Shown: positions 48,036 through 55,159 of the stretch, one piece after another
Layout: every line of letters begins with the position of its first letter
Position numbering within the stretch: the stretch's first letter is position 1
Virus record (IMG/VR): IMGVR_UViG_3300028392_000034
Location: 84,971-148,970 of that record
Reading direction: 5' to 3' (one strand)
DNA from: a virus
Length of the DNA: 64,000 bases
The notes under the pieces: generated by a model
Database searches by the model: none
Told to the model about the DNA's origin: nothing
Seen by the model: the letters and a program-made list of their open reading frames with translations, nothing else
Position numbers and translations under genes: made by a program

Positions 48036-49028
48036 ATGAAACGATTATTTGCAGCATTGTTTATTACCATGGCCGGAATGGGCGCATGTTCGGTATCCCA
48101 TGCTTGGGAACCTACAAAAACAGTCACAGTTGTTGTGGGCAACACACCCGGTGCCGGAAACGAGATAGCATTCCGTAAACTGGCCGAAATTGTGCAGAAG
48201 AAAAATCCCAAGTTTGTTTATGTGGTGGAAAATCGCCCGGGTGCCGACAGTGCAGTGGCCAACAACCATTTCATACAACAACCTGCAGATGGCTATACCA
48301 TCAACTTGCCAAGCCATATGAGCAGCTATGTCACCAATGATATTTGGGAAGCAAAGATTAAAAAATATCAATGGGACAGTTTTGTTGATGTATTGACCAT
48401 GGGCAAGAGTCCGCTGGTATTGGTTGCCAGCCCAAAAAGCACAGTAGAAACACCAGTTGACTTTGTGCGTTATCTTGCTAAGTCTACTCGGCCTATTAAT
48501 ATTGCTGTAGGCGGCGGAGCACATAGAACAGCATACGAATATTTGATTAACAAAGCACATGGCAATCGTGATCTGATCAAGCCAATCAAATTCAACGGTC
48601 CATTGCCAGCAGTGACCAGCGTGGCACAGTACGATGGAAAAGTAGGCACAGAGTTTGGTATTATGCCTATTGCTGTGGCTAGGCCATTGGTCGAAGCCGG
48701 CAAAGTCAAAGCCATTGGATTTACTGGTACACGCACAATGCCACAGTATCCGGATGTGCCACTGTTGAACACTGTGGCACCGGGAATTAATGTATACGCA
48801 GCTTGGTCAATTGAATTGCCCCCCAACACAGACAAAGAAATTGTTGCATGGTATCAGAAAACATTCAGTGCCGCAATTCGCAGCAAGGAATATGCCGAAT
48901 GGCGTGAGAAAAACGTAGTATTCTATGAAGAGGCCGAACTTACTCCAGCAGGTTTGAAAAAACAAATGGAAAGTTTACGTGAAACATTCTTGCCAGTGCT
49001 ACAACGAATTGATTTGAGTAAAGAATGA
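48036..49028 (+). CDS. TctC/Bug-family periplasmic binding protein
   Basis: 330 residues behind TTAAGGAAT. The signal peptide ends at SHA (about residue 23). The mature part has VVVGNTPGAGNEIAFRKLAE, VVENRPGADSAVANNHFI, INIAVGGGAHRTAYE, EAGKVKAIGFTGTRTMPQYP and VPLLNTVAPG, all classic Bug/TctC motifs. These proteins bind carboxylates for tripartite tricarboxylate transporters and are expanded in beta-proteobacteria. A free phage-encoded binding protein, with no TctA/TctB in view, would act with host transport or binding. Very unusual cargo for a phage. It overlaps the next gene by four bases. Confidence 0.9.
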   Translation: MKRLFAALFITMAGMGACSVSHAWEPTKTVTVVVGNTPGAGNEIAFRKLAEIVQKKNPKFVYVVENRPGADSAVANNHFIQQPADGYTINLPSHMSSYVTNDIWEAKIKKYQWDSFVDVLTMGKSPLVLVASPKSTVETPVDFVRYLAKSTRPINIAVGGGAHRTAYEYLINKAHGNRDLIKPIKFNGPLPAVTSVAQYDGKVGTEFGIMPIAVARPLVEAGKVKAIGFTGTRTMPQYPDVPLLNTVAPGINVYAAWSIELPPNTDKEIVAWYQKTFSAAIRSKEYAEWREKNVVFYEEAELTPAGLKKQMESLRETFLPVLQRIDLSKE

Positions 49029-49645
49029 AGTATATTTTTTGTGCCGGTGCTCCAGGCAGTAAATGGTCGAGCTTGATTAAAAATATCTACTATAGTCCCA
49101 GTATAGATCGTACTGACTATACCGAAGATAGAACCTACTACCACGATGCTTCGGGCAAATTAGACCTGATGCATCTTGGAGTATACTTTGATCCTGGAAT
49201 GGAGTTTGGCGATTTCTTTGACAAGCTCAGTGACTATACAAAAGAACAATGTGAAGCAGAGTTTGATCGGCCTTTTTCAGGCGAAGGTACACGTATTATC
49301 AAAAGTCATGTGTTTGCACACCATGTAGACTTTATTAAATCTACGTGGCCCGACTGTCCTATTATTTTAGCCCTGCGTGACAACGATGCTTGTCTGGGCT
49401 GGTGGGTGCGTTGCGGACATTTTAATATTACCTATCCCAGCTACGATAAGTATTATAAGAATTTGCGTGAAATGAGTAAAATCATTGATTGGCAAAATCG
49501 AGACATAGGCCGGGCATGGGCTAATTATGATGGCCTTGTTGTTCGCAACAATCAAGAACTAGCAGAAATATTAGGTATTCCACAACCGCCAGAAGAATAT
49601 CAGCAAGACTATATGGCGTCTGACCTAGAGGTAAAAGTAATATGA
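49025..49645 (+). CDS. Sulfotransferase-like P-loop protein
   Basis: 206 residues. CAGAPGSKWSSLI (residues 6-18) is a 5'-PSB-type P-loop without the Walker Lys-Thr, KSHVFAHH supplies a possible catalytic His, and ILALRDNDACLGWW resembles the 3'-PB segment that contacts PAPS. The layout fits the sulfotransferase superfamily. Sequence is weakly conserved, so another P-loop activity remains possible. Lies four bases inside the TctC-like gene and before an oxygenase gene. Confidence 0.55.
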   Translation: MKYIFCAGAPGSKWSSLIKNIYYSPSIDRTDYTEDRTYYHDASGKLDLMHLGVYFDPGMEFGDFFDKLSDYTKEQCEAEFDRPFSGEGTRIIKSHVFAHHVDFIKSTWPDCPIILALRDNDACLGWWVRCGHFNITYPSYDKYYKNLREMSKIIDWQNRDIGRAWANYDGLVVRNNQELAEILGIPQPPEEYQQDYMASDLEVKVI

Positions 49646-50328
49646 AAAATCAAGCAGATTATGACAGCAGTTGGCAGTGGTGTGTAGACCATAGTCGTTA
49701 TCATTTCAATGATTCTCGCAAGGATCAACCAGGTGAGTGGTTCCAAGTGTTGGGCCGCTTTGTAGGCACATGGTCAGATGAAGTCGCTCAAGCACAGGGC
49801 AAACCTATAACTTGGGCCACACGTAAATTTTACGGCAACGATGACAACACAGTTAGCCCTATGCTGGCACAAGAAGAAAATGATTTACGCACAACAGGTG
49901 CACCAGTAGACCTTGAGTTAACCGATGCGGTATTTGATATCAGTGCATATCCTACGTTGACTAGAATAAGTGAATACTTTGGGCTGGAAGATCCCAAGAT
50001 ACGTATGCATTATCAACAACCTGGTCAAATGTTTAATCTGCACATAGACAAATTACAAGAACGCTGTCCCGATGATCCAGAACAGGTAGTGCGTATGACC
50101 GTAATGTTAGATGATTGGCGCCCTGGACAATTCTATCTATTTGGTACTCACACATATTCGCATTGGCAAGCCGGAGATGTTCACATATTCGACTGGGCCA
50201 ATGTTCCACATGCCACGGCCAATGCCAGTCGCTACATGCGTCCAACACTACAGGTCACAGGACTTAAAACAGAGAAAACTCGTCAGATGATGGCCGTAGC
50301 AGGACCGTTGGTCAAATATCTAGTATGA
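49642..50328 (+). CDS. 2OG-Fe(II) oxygenase-like protein (Asp/Asn beta-hydroxylase type)
   Basis: 228 residues. FNLHIDKL gives His134 and Asp136; FDWANVPHATANASRYMRPTL gives His190 and the 2OG-binding Arg197/Arg200. RMTVMLDDWRPGQFYLFGTH contains the core strands. The same HxD...H...R layout as the protein at 4108 but longer. It lies between two sulfotransferase-like genes, overlapping both by four bases, so a hydroxylation step in the same pathway is plausible. Confidence 0.65.
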   Translation: MKNQADYDSSWQWCVDHSRYHFNDSRKDQPGEWFQVLGRFVGTWSDEVAQAQGKPITWATRKFYGNDDNTVSPMLAQEENDLRTTGAPVDLELTDAVFDISAYPTLTRISEYFGLEDPKIRMHYQQPGQMFNLHIDKLQERCPDDPEQVVRMTVMLDDWRPGQFYLFGTHTYSHWQAGDVHIFDWANVPHATANASRYMRPTLQVTGLKTEKTRQMMAVAGPLVKYLV

Positions 50329-50954
50329 AAAAACAGTTGTTGATTATATCAGGTCCACAAGGATCTGGTAATCATGTCTGGAGTAAAATACTTGCCTTGC
50401 ATCCAGCAGTGTATGGGTGGAAAGAATTGAATCAAACCTATTGGATCGGGCATGATCAAGAACCATTTGCTGACTGTTGGAACAACACCGATCTATTGAA
50501 AAATTTCGATTGGAATCAAAGCGATTATTATGTGACCGGTGTAAGTTGTCCTTACATGAACAATGGTGAACGCACTGTGCCCAATTTAATCGGCTTTGCA
50601 GCACAGGCCATGGGCTGTGGCATCAATGTACGATTTGCTATCATCGGGCGAGATCGTAATATCTTGTCGTTTCAAGAAACTCGGTTGCGTGGTGAGCCCA
50701 CATACAATATAGCTGTAGAACAGTATCAACGATTGGCCACATGGAATCCTGTATATCTCAGCTACGAGTTACTGCAATTGTATTCTTGTGACTATTTGAG
50801 GCAACTAAGTATTCTATTAGAGTTTCCAATAGATTACAACAATGCTTACATTGCGGAAATACTCCAAGATGACACTAATCAAAAATACTTTCAACCGGTA
50901 GCACATCATCCAACAGATGATTTAGCAAGACACACTTCAAGGAAATGGCGATGA
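50325..50954 (+). CDS. Sulfotransferase-like P-loop protein, second copy
   Basis: 209 residues. LLIISGPQGSGNHVWSKILA (residues 5-24) is the P-loop region; AIIGRDRNILSFQETRLRG fits the 3'-PB segment. Related in arrangement to the protein at 49025 but not close in sequence. The stop overlaps the APS-kinase-like gene by four bases. The pair next to an APS-kinase-type enzyme suggests PAPS-dependent sulfation. Confidence 0.5.
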   Translation: MKKQLLIISGPQGSGNHVWSKILALHPAVYGWKELNQTYWIGHDQEPFADCWNNTDLLKNFDWNQSDYYVTGVSCPYMNNGERTVPNLIGFAAQAMGCGINVRFAIIGRDRNILSFQETRLRGEPTYNIAVEQYQRLATWNPVYLSYELLQLYSCDYLRQLSILLEFPIDYNNAYIAEILQDDTNQKYFQPVAHHPTDDLARHTSRKWR

Positions 50955-51790
50955 CCCAACGTATATTGATAATGGGATTACCGGGTTCGGGCAAAACAAC
51001 ATTGGCTGCAGAACTCAAACGCTATTTAGAACTGCACGGAACAGCAGATCTAAGCAATGCTGAAATGTTGCCCATCACCGGATTCCGACCACACGTCACT
51101 TGGTTCAACGCCGACGATATTCGTCGCAAATACAACGATTGGGACTTCAGCAATGACGGACGTATTCGTCAAAGTATACGCATGTTTCAGTTCAGTATCG
51201 AGTCCGGTGGCGATTATGTTATCTGTGACTTTGTTGCACCCTTGGTCGAACAGCGTAACAATTTCAAAGCCGACTGGACTATCTGGGTCGATACAATTCG
51301 TGAAGGCCGTTATGCAGATACCAATGCAGCCTTTGTTGAACCTGAAGTATATGACTTCCGTGTCACGGAACAAAATGCAGAAAAGTGGGCTGAATTTATT
51401 GGCCAGCACATTATAGACCAGCGTCGCCGACCTGTGTTTGATTGGAAACGAGAAACTGTGCAGATGTTGGGTCGCTGGCAACCATGGCATGATGGACACC
51501 GTGCCTTGTTTGAACGATTGATTGCCAAGACCGGCCAGGTAGTTATTCAAATACGTGACGTTCAAGGTTGGCAAGGGTCAAATCCATTTGAAGTAGAACA
51601 GGTTAAAAAGTTTATTCGGCGTGATCTAGATCCTATCTATCAAGGACAATACGAAATACAAGTAGTGCCTAATATTGTTCACATAGGTTGGGGACGAGGT
51701 GTAGGTTACACTGCCGGAGAGGAAACTTTTGATGAATCAGTCACTGACATCAGTGCTACAAAGATTCGTAAAGAGTTAGGATTAAAATAA
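50951..51790 (+). CDS. APS-kinase-like / HxGH nucleotidyltransferase fusion
   Basis: 279 residues from the ATG at 50951 (AAGGA 7 nt upstream and an ATGA overlap decide it). N-terminal domain: GLPGSGKTTLA (residues 9-19), then FNADDIRRKYNDWDFSNDGR and ICDFVAPLVEQR, the pattern of adenylylsulfate kinase (D-DxxR...DFSxxxR). The C-terminal domain is a nucleotidyltransferase: GRWQPWHDGH (180-183 region) and ISATKIRKEL. ATP sulfurylase itself has a different insert, so NMN/CMP-type adenylyl or cytidylyl transfer is possible. As a fused PAPS-synthetase-like unit it would make the sulfate donor for the neighbouring sulfotransferases. Inference. Confidence 0.75.
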   Translation: MTQRILIMGLPGSGKTTLAAELKRYLELHGTADLSNAEMLPITGFRPHVTWFNADDIRRKYNDWDFSNDGRIRQSIRMFQFSIESGGDYVICDFVAPLVEQRNNFKADWTIWVDTIREGRYADTNAAFVEPEVYDFRVTEQNAEKWAEFIGQHIIDQRRRPVFDWKRETVQMLGRWQPWHDGHRALFERLIAKTGQVVIQIRDVQGWQGSNPFEVEQVKKFIRRDLDPIYQGQYEIQVVPNIVHIGWGRGVGYTAGEETFDESVTDISATKIRKELGLK

Positions 51791-51794
51791 CATC

Positions 51795-52001
51795 ATGAAT
51801 GATACGCCAGTTCGTAGCCTTGCCAAGGCAGTTAGCTGGCGTATCACTGGCACTATAGATACTTTCCTTATCAGTTGGTTGATTACAGGACAGGCACTGC
51901 TAGCCAGTGGTATTGCCTTGACAGAAATCTTGACCAAAGTAGGGTTATTTTGGGCGCATGAAAGAGTGTGGAACAGGGTCAAATGGGGCAGGACCAACTA
52001 A
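51795..52001 (+). CDS. DUF2061 family membrane protein
   Basis: 68 residues. AVSWRITGTIDTFLISWLITG and ALTEILTKVGLFWAHERVWNRV are diagnostic of DUF2061, a small bacterial inner-membrane family with two helices. It is often coded near sulfate-assimilation genes (APS kinase) in bacteria and phages, and here it directly follows the APS-kinase-like gene. The stop overlaps the endolysin late promoter. Confidence 0.85.
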   Translation: MNDTPVRSLAKAVSWRITGTIDTFLISWLITGQALLASGIALTEILTKVGLFWAHERVWNRVKWGRTN

Positions 52002-52030
52002 ATATTAGTATCTAACAAGGTACTGATATT
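51999..52030 (+). promoter_or_regulatory. Late promoter within a dyad before the endolysin
   Basis: TAAATA (51999-52004) overlaps the left arm AATATTAGTA (52001-52010); the right arm TACTGATATT (52021-52030) ends at the ATG. The 10-nt loop holds AAGG. Pairing in read-through RNA would bury the start; a late transcript would lack the left arm. Confidence 0.6.
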
Positions 52031-52642
52031 ATGCAAATTACACCACAACAGCTACAACAATGCATTGGCAATAACCCATATTTAGAGCACTGGGCCGAAG
52101 CCTTAAACAAAATACTACCAGATTATGAAATCAACACACCACAGCGTGTGGCTGCTTTTATTGCTCAATCGGCACACGAAAGTGGTAACTTTACTGCACT
52201 ACACGAAAACTTGAACTATCGGGCCGAAACACTGAGAAAAATTTTCCCCAAGTATTTCACTGACTCCAGTGCAGAACAGTTTGCTCATCAACCCGAAATG
52301 ATTGCCAATCGGGTCTATGCCAACAGAATGGGCAATGGTGACGAAGCGTCAGGTGACGGCTTCCGTTACTGCGGTCGTGGACTTATTCAGTTGACCGGCA
52401 AAGCCAACTATCAAGCCTTTGCCGACAGTTTAGAAATGCCAGTAGAAGCTGTTCCTGACTTCTTACAAACATTTGAAGGTGCTATACAAAGTGCCTGCTG
52501 GTTCTGGGAAAGCAACAACTTGAATCAATACGCCGACTCGGGTGATATCCTGACAATGACCAAACGCATCAACGGTGGCACCATTGGCCTAGAAGATCGC
52601 CAAAAACATTATAACCACGCATTACTAGTGTTCGGAGCTTGA
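52031..52642 (+). CDS. Endolysin, GH19 chitinase-fold
   Basis: 203 residues. The GH19 core AHESGNFTALHENLNYRAE gives catalytic Glu50 and Glu59; YCGRGLIQLTGKANYQAFAD and INGGTIGLEDRQKHY complete the family pattern. It breaks the peptidoglycan backbone at the end of infection. No signal peptide, so the holin at 53343 must release it. Head of the lysis block (endolysin, spanins, holin), with a late promoter in a dyad. Confidence 0.9.
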   Translation: MQITPQQLQQCIGNNPYLEHWAEALNKILPDYEINTPQRVAAFIAQSAHESGNFTALHENLNYRAETLRKIFPKYFTDSSAEQFAHQPEMIANRVYANRMGNGDEASGDGFRYCGRGLIQLTGKANYQAFADSLEMPVEAVPDFLQTFEGAIQSACWFWESNNLNQYADSGDILTMTKRINGGTIGLEDRQKHYNHALLVFGA

Positions 52643-52643
52643 T

Positions 52644-53072
52644 GTGTGGATTTTAAAGTGGTTGCCTGACATTGTATTTTACTTGGTCCTGTTGACCGGA
52701 CTGGCGGGTCTTGCGGCAAGTTCGGTTCTAAAATTTGTTCCACTGGTATCACTGTATCGTGCGCCTATTCAATGGATTGCGGCCATCATAACTGCATTTG
52801 GTTTGTATATGACCGGTGCCATCAGTGACAACCATGCATGGTTAGCCCGCGTGGCTGATCTGGAACAGCAAGTGGCAGCGGCCGAAGCCCGGAGCCAAGC
52901 AGAAAATGTAAAAATTGTAACCAAAATTGTTACCAAGCGTGAGTATTACAGGACCCAAGGCAACGATATTGTTCAATACGTAGATCGTGAAGTTGCAAAA
53001 TATGACAACACTTGCCCGGTGCCCAAGGAAGTTGTCAAAGCACACAATGATGCAGCCGGAGACCGTCGATGA
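52644..53072 (+). CDS. Inner-membrane spanin-like protein (Rz type)
   Basis: 142 residues from a GTG start. Two or three hydrophobic segments in the first 65 residues, then a coiled-coil region (ARVADLEQQVAAAEARSQAEN) and a periplasmic part with a short Cys. The overlap with the lipoprotein gene is four bases, the typical i-spanin/o-spanin arrangement. It differs from classic Rz in having more than one N-terminal segment. Confidence 0.7.
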   Translation: MWILKWLPDIVFYLVLLTGLAGLAASSVLKFVPLVSLYRAPIQWIAAIITAFGLYMTGAISDNHAWLARVADLEQQVAAAEARSQAENVKIVTKIVTKREYYRTQGNDIVQYVDREVAKYDNTCPVPKEVVKAHNDAAGDRR

Positions 53073-53326
53073 AATACCTCTTATTAGTCATGTTACTGGC
53101 AGGTTGCACAACAGTTCCAGTGGCACGCCGGTTTCCTGAAGCTCCAACGCAACTGCTAGAAACATGCCCACAATTGAAAACTATTGATACTGAAACAACA
53201 GTATTCAGTGTGTTGACCAAAACAGTTGTGTCAAACTACACCACATACCACGAATGTGCTACACTACAACGGGGATGGGTCGACTGGTATAACACTCAAA
53301 AGAAAACTTTTGAGGAAGTAAAATAA
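53069..53326 (+). CDS. Outer-membrane spanin lipoprotein (Rz1 type)
   Basis: 85 residues. Signal peptide and lipobox LLAGC (Cys13). The mature protein has two or three Pro in RRFPEAPTQLL and a C-terminal Thr/Tyr-rich region. Coupled to the i-spanin by a four-base overlap. Together they would fuse the inner and outer membranes after endolysin action. Confidence 0.7.
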   Translation: MKYLLLVMLLAGCTTVPVARRFPEAPTQLLETCPQLKTIDTETTVFSVLTKTVVSNYTTYHECATLQRGWVDWYNTQKKTFEEVK

Positions 53327-53342
53327 CAACAAGGAGCAAACC

Positions 53343-53867
53343 ATGGCAGATGAAACACTGAGCGCAAGTGAAAAGAAAAAAGAAGATTGGATGAATTCAA
53401 AGTGGCGTCCAATGATGGGCTGGATGTATATGTTGGTCTGCTTCTTTGACTTTGTTATTGCACCTATCTTGTGGAGCCTGACACAGGCCATGTTCCACGG
53501 TGGTGTTAATGTGCAATGGCAACCACTCACTCTACAAGGTGCTGGATTGTTCCACATCTCCATGGGTGCTGTGCTGGGTATTGCGGCCTATGGTCGCACA
53601 CAGGAGAAACTAAATGGAGCCAACAACGGGGGCATCGCCCTGCCAACAAGCGGAGGAACAACATATACGCCGCCGACACCAATCCAGCCCACAGCACCCA
53701 CCGGCTTTGGAAGCACAACTGCAACACCAACACCAGCCGCAAGCGGCTTTGGTAGCAGTGCAGGCTTTGGAGCAGGAGCGACTGCAGCTGCGCCAACCAT
53801 AACAACCACACCGCCAGCATTTGGCAGTAAGCCCACCGGGCCAGCACAATCATTCCCAGCATTATAA
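53343..53867 (+). CDS. Holin, 3-TM family
   Basis: 174 residues behind AAGGAGC. KWRPMMGWMYMLVCFFDFVIAPILW (residues 20-44) is the signature of the three-helix holin of marine T4-like phages and gene transfer agents, followed by a hydrophobic segment around 61-85. The C-terminal half is a low-complexity Pro/Thr/Gly tail (GFGSTTATPTPAASGFGSSA). It would open the inner membrane for endolysin escape. Confidence 0.8.
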   Translation: MADETLSASEKKKEDWMNSKWRPMMGWMYMLVCFFDFVIAPILWSLTQAMFHGGVNVQWQPLTLQGAGLFHISMGAVLGIAAYGRTQEKLNGANNGGIALPTSGGTTYTPPTPIQPTAPTGFGSTTATPTPAASGFGSSAGFGAGATAAAPTITTTPPAFGSKPTGPAQSFPAL

Positions 53868-53883
53868 TATAAGGAGAAACATC

Positions 53884-54027
53884 ATGTTAGACACTGTATT
53901 TTGGATCGCAGTAGGAGCATTTGTAGGTTGGAACTTTCCACAACCTGACTTTGCAAAAAACATACAAGCAAAATATTTGCAAAAATATATTGACAAACTT
54001 AAAGTTGTGTTATTTTTCTGGAGGTAA
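53884..54027 (+). CDS. Small membrane protein
   Basis: 47 residues from the ATG at 53884, behind AAGGAG. One hydrophobic segment (FWIAVGAFVGWNFPQP) and a basic C-terminal part. Adjacent to the holin and probably in the lysis operon; may tune lysis timing. Unknown family. Confidence 0.7.
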   Translation: MLDTVFWIAVGAFVGWNFPQPDFAKNIQAKYLQKYIDKLKVVLFFWR

Positions 54028-54029
54028 TC

Positions 54030-54248
54030 ATGAATTACATAATATCAATGATCGCTTTGATTGTGTTAATTGTCACCAACCCGGCCTATGCTGAAGTAAC
54101 CACCAAAGAAGTCTGTAGAGACAAAGTAGACAAAGCTGGCAAAGTGGTTCGAGACAAAAGTGGAAAAACTACACAGACGTGCAAAAAAATCAAAGTGCAT
54201 AAAAAGGTAGACGGAACCCGGGTTCCAGAAAAAGCACCCAAGAAGTAA
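54030..54248 (+). CDS. Small secreted basic protein
   Basis: 72 residues with a signal peptide ending AYA-E (about residue 21) and a strongly basic mature part with a Cys pair (VCRDKVDKAGKVVRDKSGKTT, TCKKIKVHKK). Behind GGAGG. Likely periplasmic; it may bind anionic envelope polymers. A terminator follows. Confidence 0.7.
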   Translation: MNYIISMIALIVLIVTNPAYAEVTTKEVCRDKVDKAGKVVRDKSGKTTQTCKKIKVHKKVDGTRVPEKAPKK

Positions 54249-54263
54249 TTGTAATCACTCCAG

Positions 54264-54300
54264 GCAAACAGTATAATTAATATGCTGTTTGCTTTTTTTT
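54264..54300 (+). terminator. Rho-independent terminator, with a promoter-like loop
   Basis: GCAAACAG/CTGTTTGC with a 13-nt loop and a run of eight T residues. The loop holds TATAAT (54272-54277) with TTGTAA 17 bp upstream, so it may also be a weak promoter reading into the DnaJ gene. Confidence 0.8.
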
Positions 54301-54304
54301 TGAC

Positions 54305-55087
54305 ATGACTGACCACTACCAAACTCTGGGCGTTGACCGCAACGCTACTCCTGACCAAATCAAACGGGCCTATCGTAAATTGGCCAGTCAGCATCATCCT
54401 GACAAAGGTGGAGACAAAGCACGATTTCAAGAAATTCAAGCCGCATACGATATACTAGGCAACGAGCAAAAACGTGCCGAATACAACAATCCGCGTCCGC
54501 AGGGTTTTAATTTTCAACATCAGGGGCCAGGCGGATTTGATTTTAACACTATATTTGATGTGTTCGGTGCCAGGTTCCAACAGCCACATCAACGGGTGAA
54601 TCGAGCACAAATGACCTTGTGGATTACACTAAACGATGTGGCCGTAGCTGGCCGCAAAACTATCAGTGTAGGCACTCCTCAAGGCACACAAGTTATAGAA
54701 ATAGATATACCTGCCAATATCGATGATGGTGATAGTGTTCAATACGCTGGTGTAGGCCCAGGTGGTATTGACCTAGTAATAACCTTTAGAATTCACCCCA
54801 ATCCCAAATGGCATCGTCAAGGCCCGAATTTGACTGTAGACCAAGACGTAAGCGTGTGGGACCTCATTTTAGGTAAGGATATTGTAATTCAAGACGTTTT
54901 GGGCAATCAACTTACCTTAACTGTACCGCCCAGAACACAGGCCAAAACCACGTTTAGATTACAAGGACGAGGACTTGGGCAAAAAGGCAATGCACCTGGC
55001 GATATGTTTGTGCGGGTTAATGCTGTGATACCTGCACATATTCCTGAATCATTGATGGCGGCCATTGTCCAAAGTCGTGACCAATAA
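54305..55087 (+). CDS. dnaJ: DnaJ-type co-chaperone (no zinc finger)
   Basis: 260 residues. J-domain with HPD at 31-33 (SQHHPDKGGDKARF), a short Gly/Phe region (GFNFQHQGPGGFDF) and two beta client-binding domains (MTLWITLNDVAVAGRKTIS; DIPANIDDGDSVQYAGVGPG). It lacks the zinc finger of DnaJ, as in CbpA/DnaJB. It would stimulate host DnaK. Directly followed by the ClpA-like unfoldase. There is no Shine-Dalgarno at the ATG, so it may be leaderless from the terminator-embedded promoter. Confidence 0.9.
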   Translation: MTDHYQTLGVDRNATPDQIKRAYRKLASQHHPDKGGDKARFQEIQAAYDILGNEQKRAEYNNPRPQGFNFQHQGPGGFDFNTIFDVFGARFQQPHQRVNRAQMTLWITLNDVAVAGRKTISVGTPQGTQVIEIDIPANIDDGDSVQYAGVGPGGIDLVITFRIHPNPKWHRQGPNLTVDQDVSVWDLILGKDIVIQDVLGNQLTLTVPPRTQAKTTFRLQGRGLGQKGNAPGDMFVRVNAVIPAHIPESLMAAIVQSRDQ

Positions 55088-55129
55088 ATAACCATATAGG
55101 TTGCAATTCTATTCTAACGGTAGTATAAT
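55085..55129 (+). promoter_or_regulatory. Tandem late and sigma70-type promoters for clpA
   Basis: AATAAATA (55083-55090) in the dnaJ stop region, then TTGCAA-N17-TATAAT (55101-55129); the ATG at 55160 follows AAAAGGA. This gene may be active early and late. Confidence 0.65.
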
Positions 55130-55159
55130 AACTGTAAGGCGTATTATTAAAAGGAATAC

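Noticed and set aside
53527-53862. Trp/Cys/Leu-rich antisense frames inside the holin gene
   Set aside because: Shadow frames of the low-complexity holin tail; no ribosome site and no recognisable motifs.
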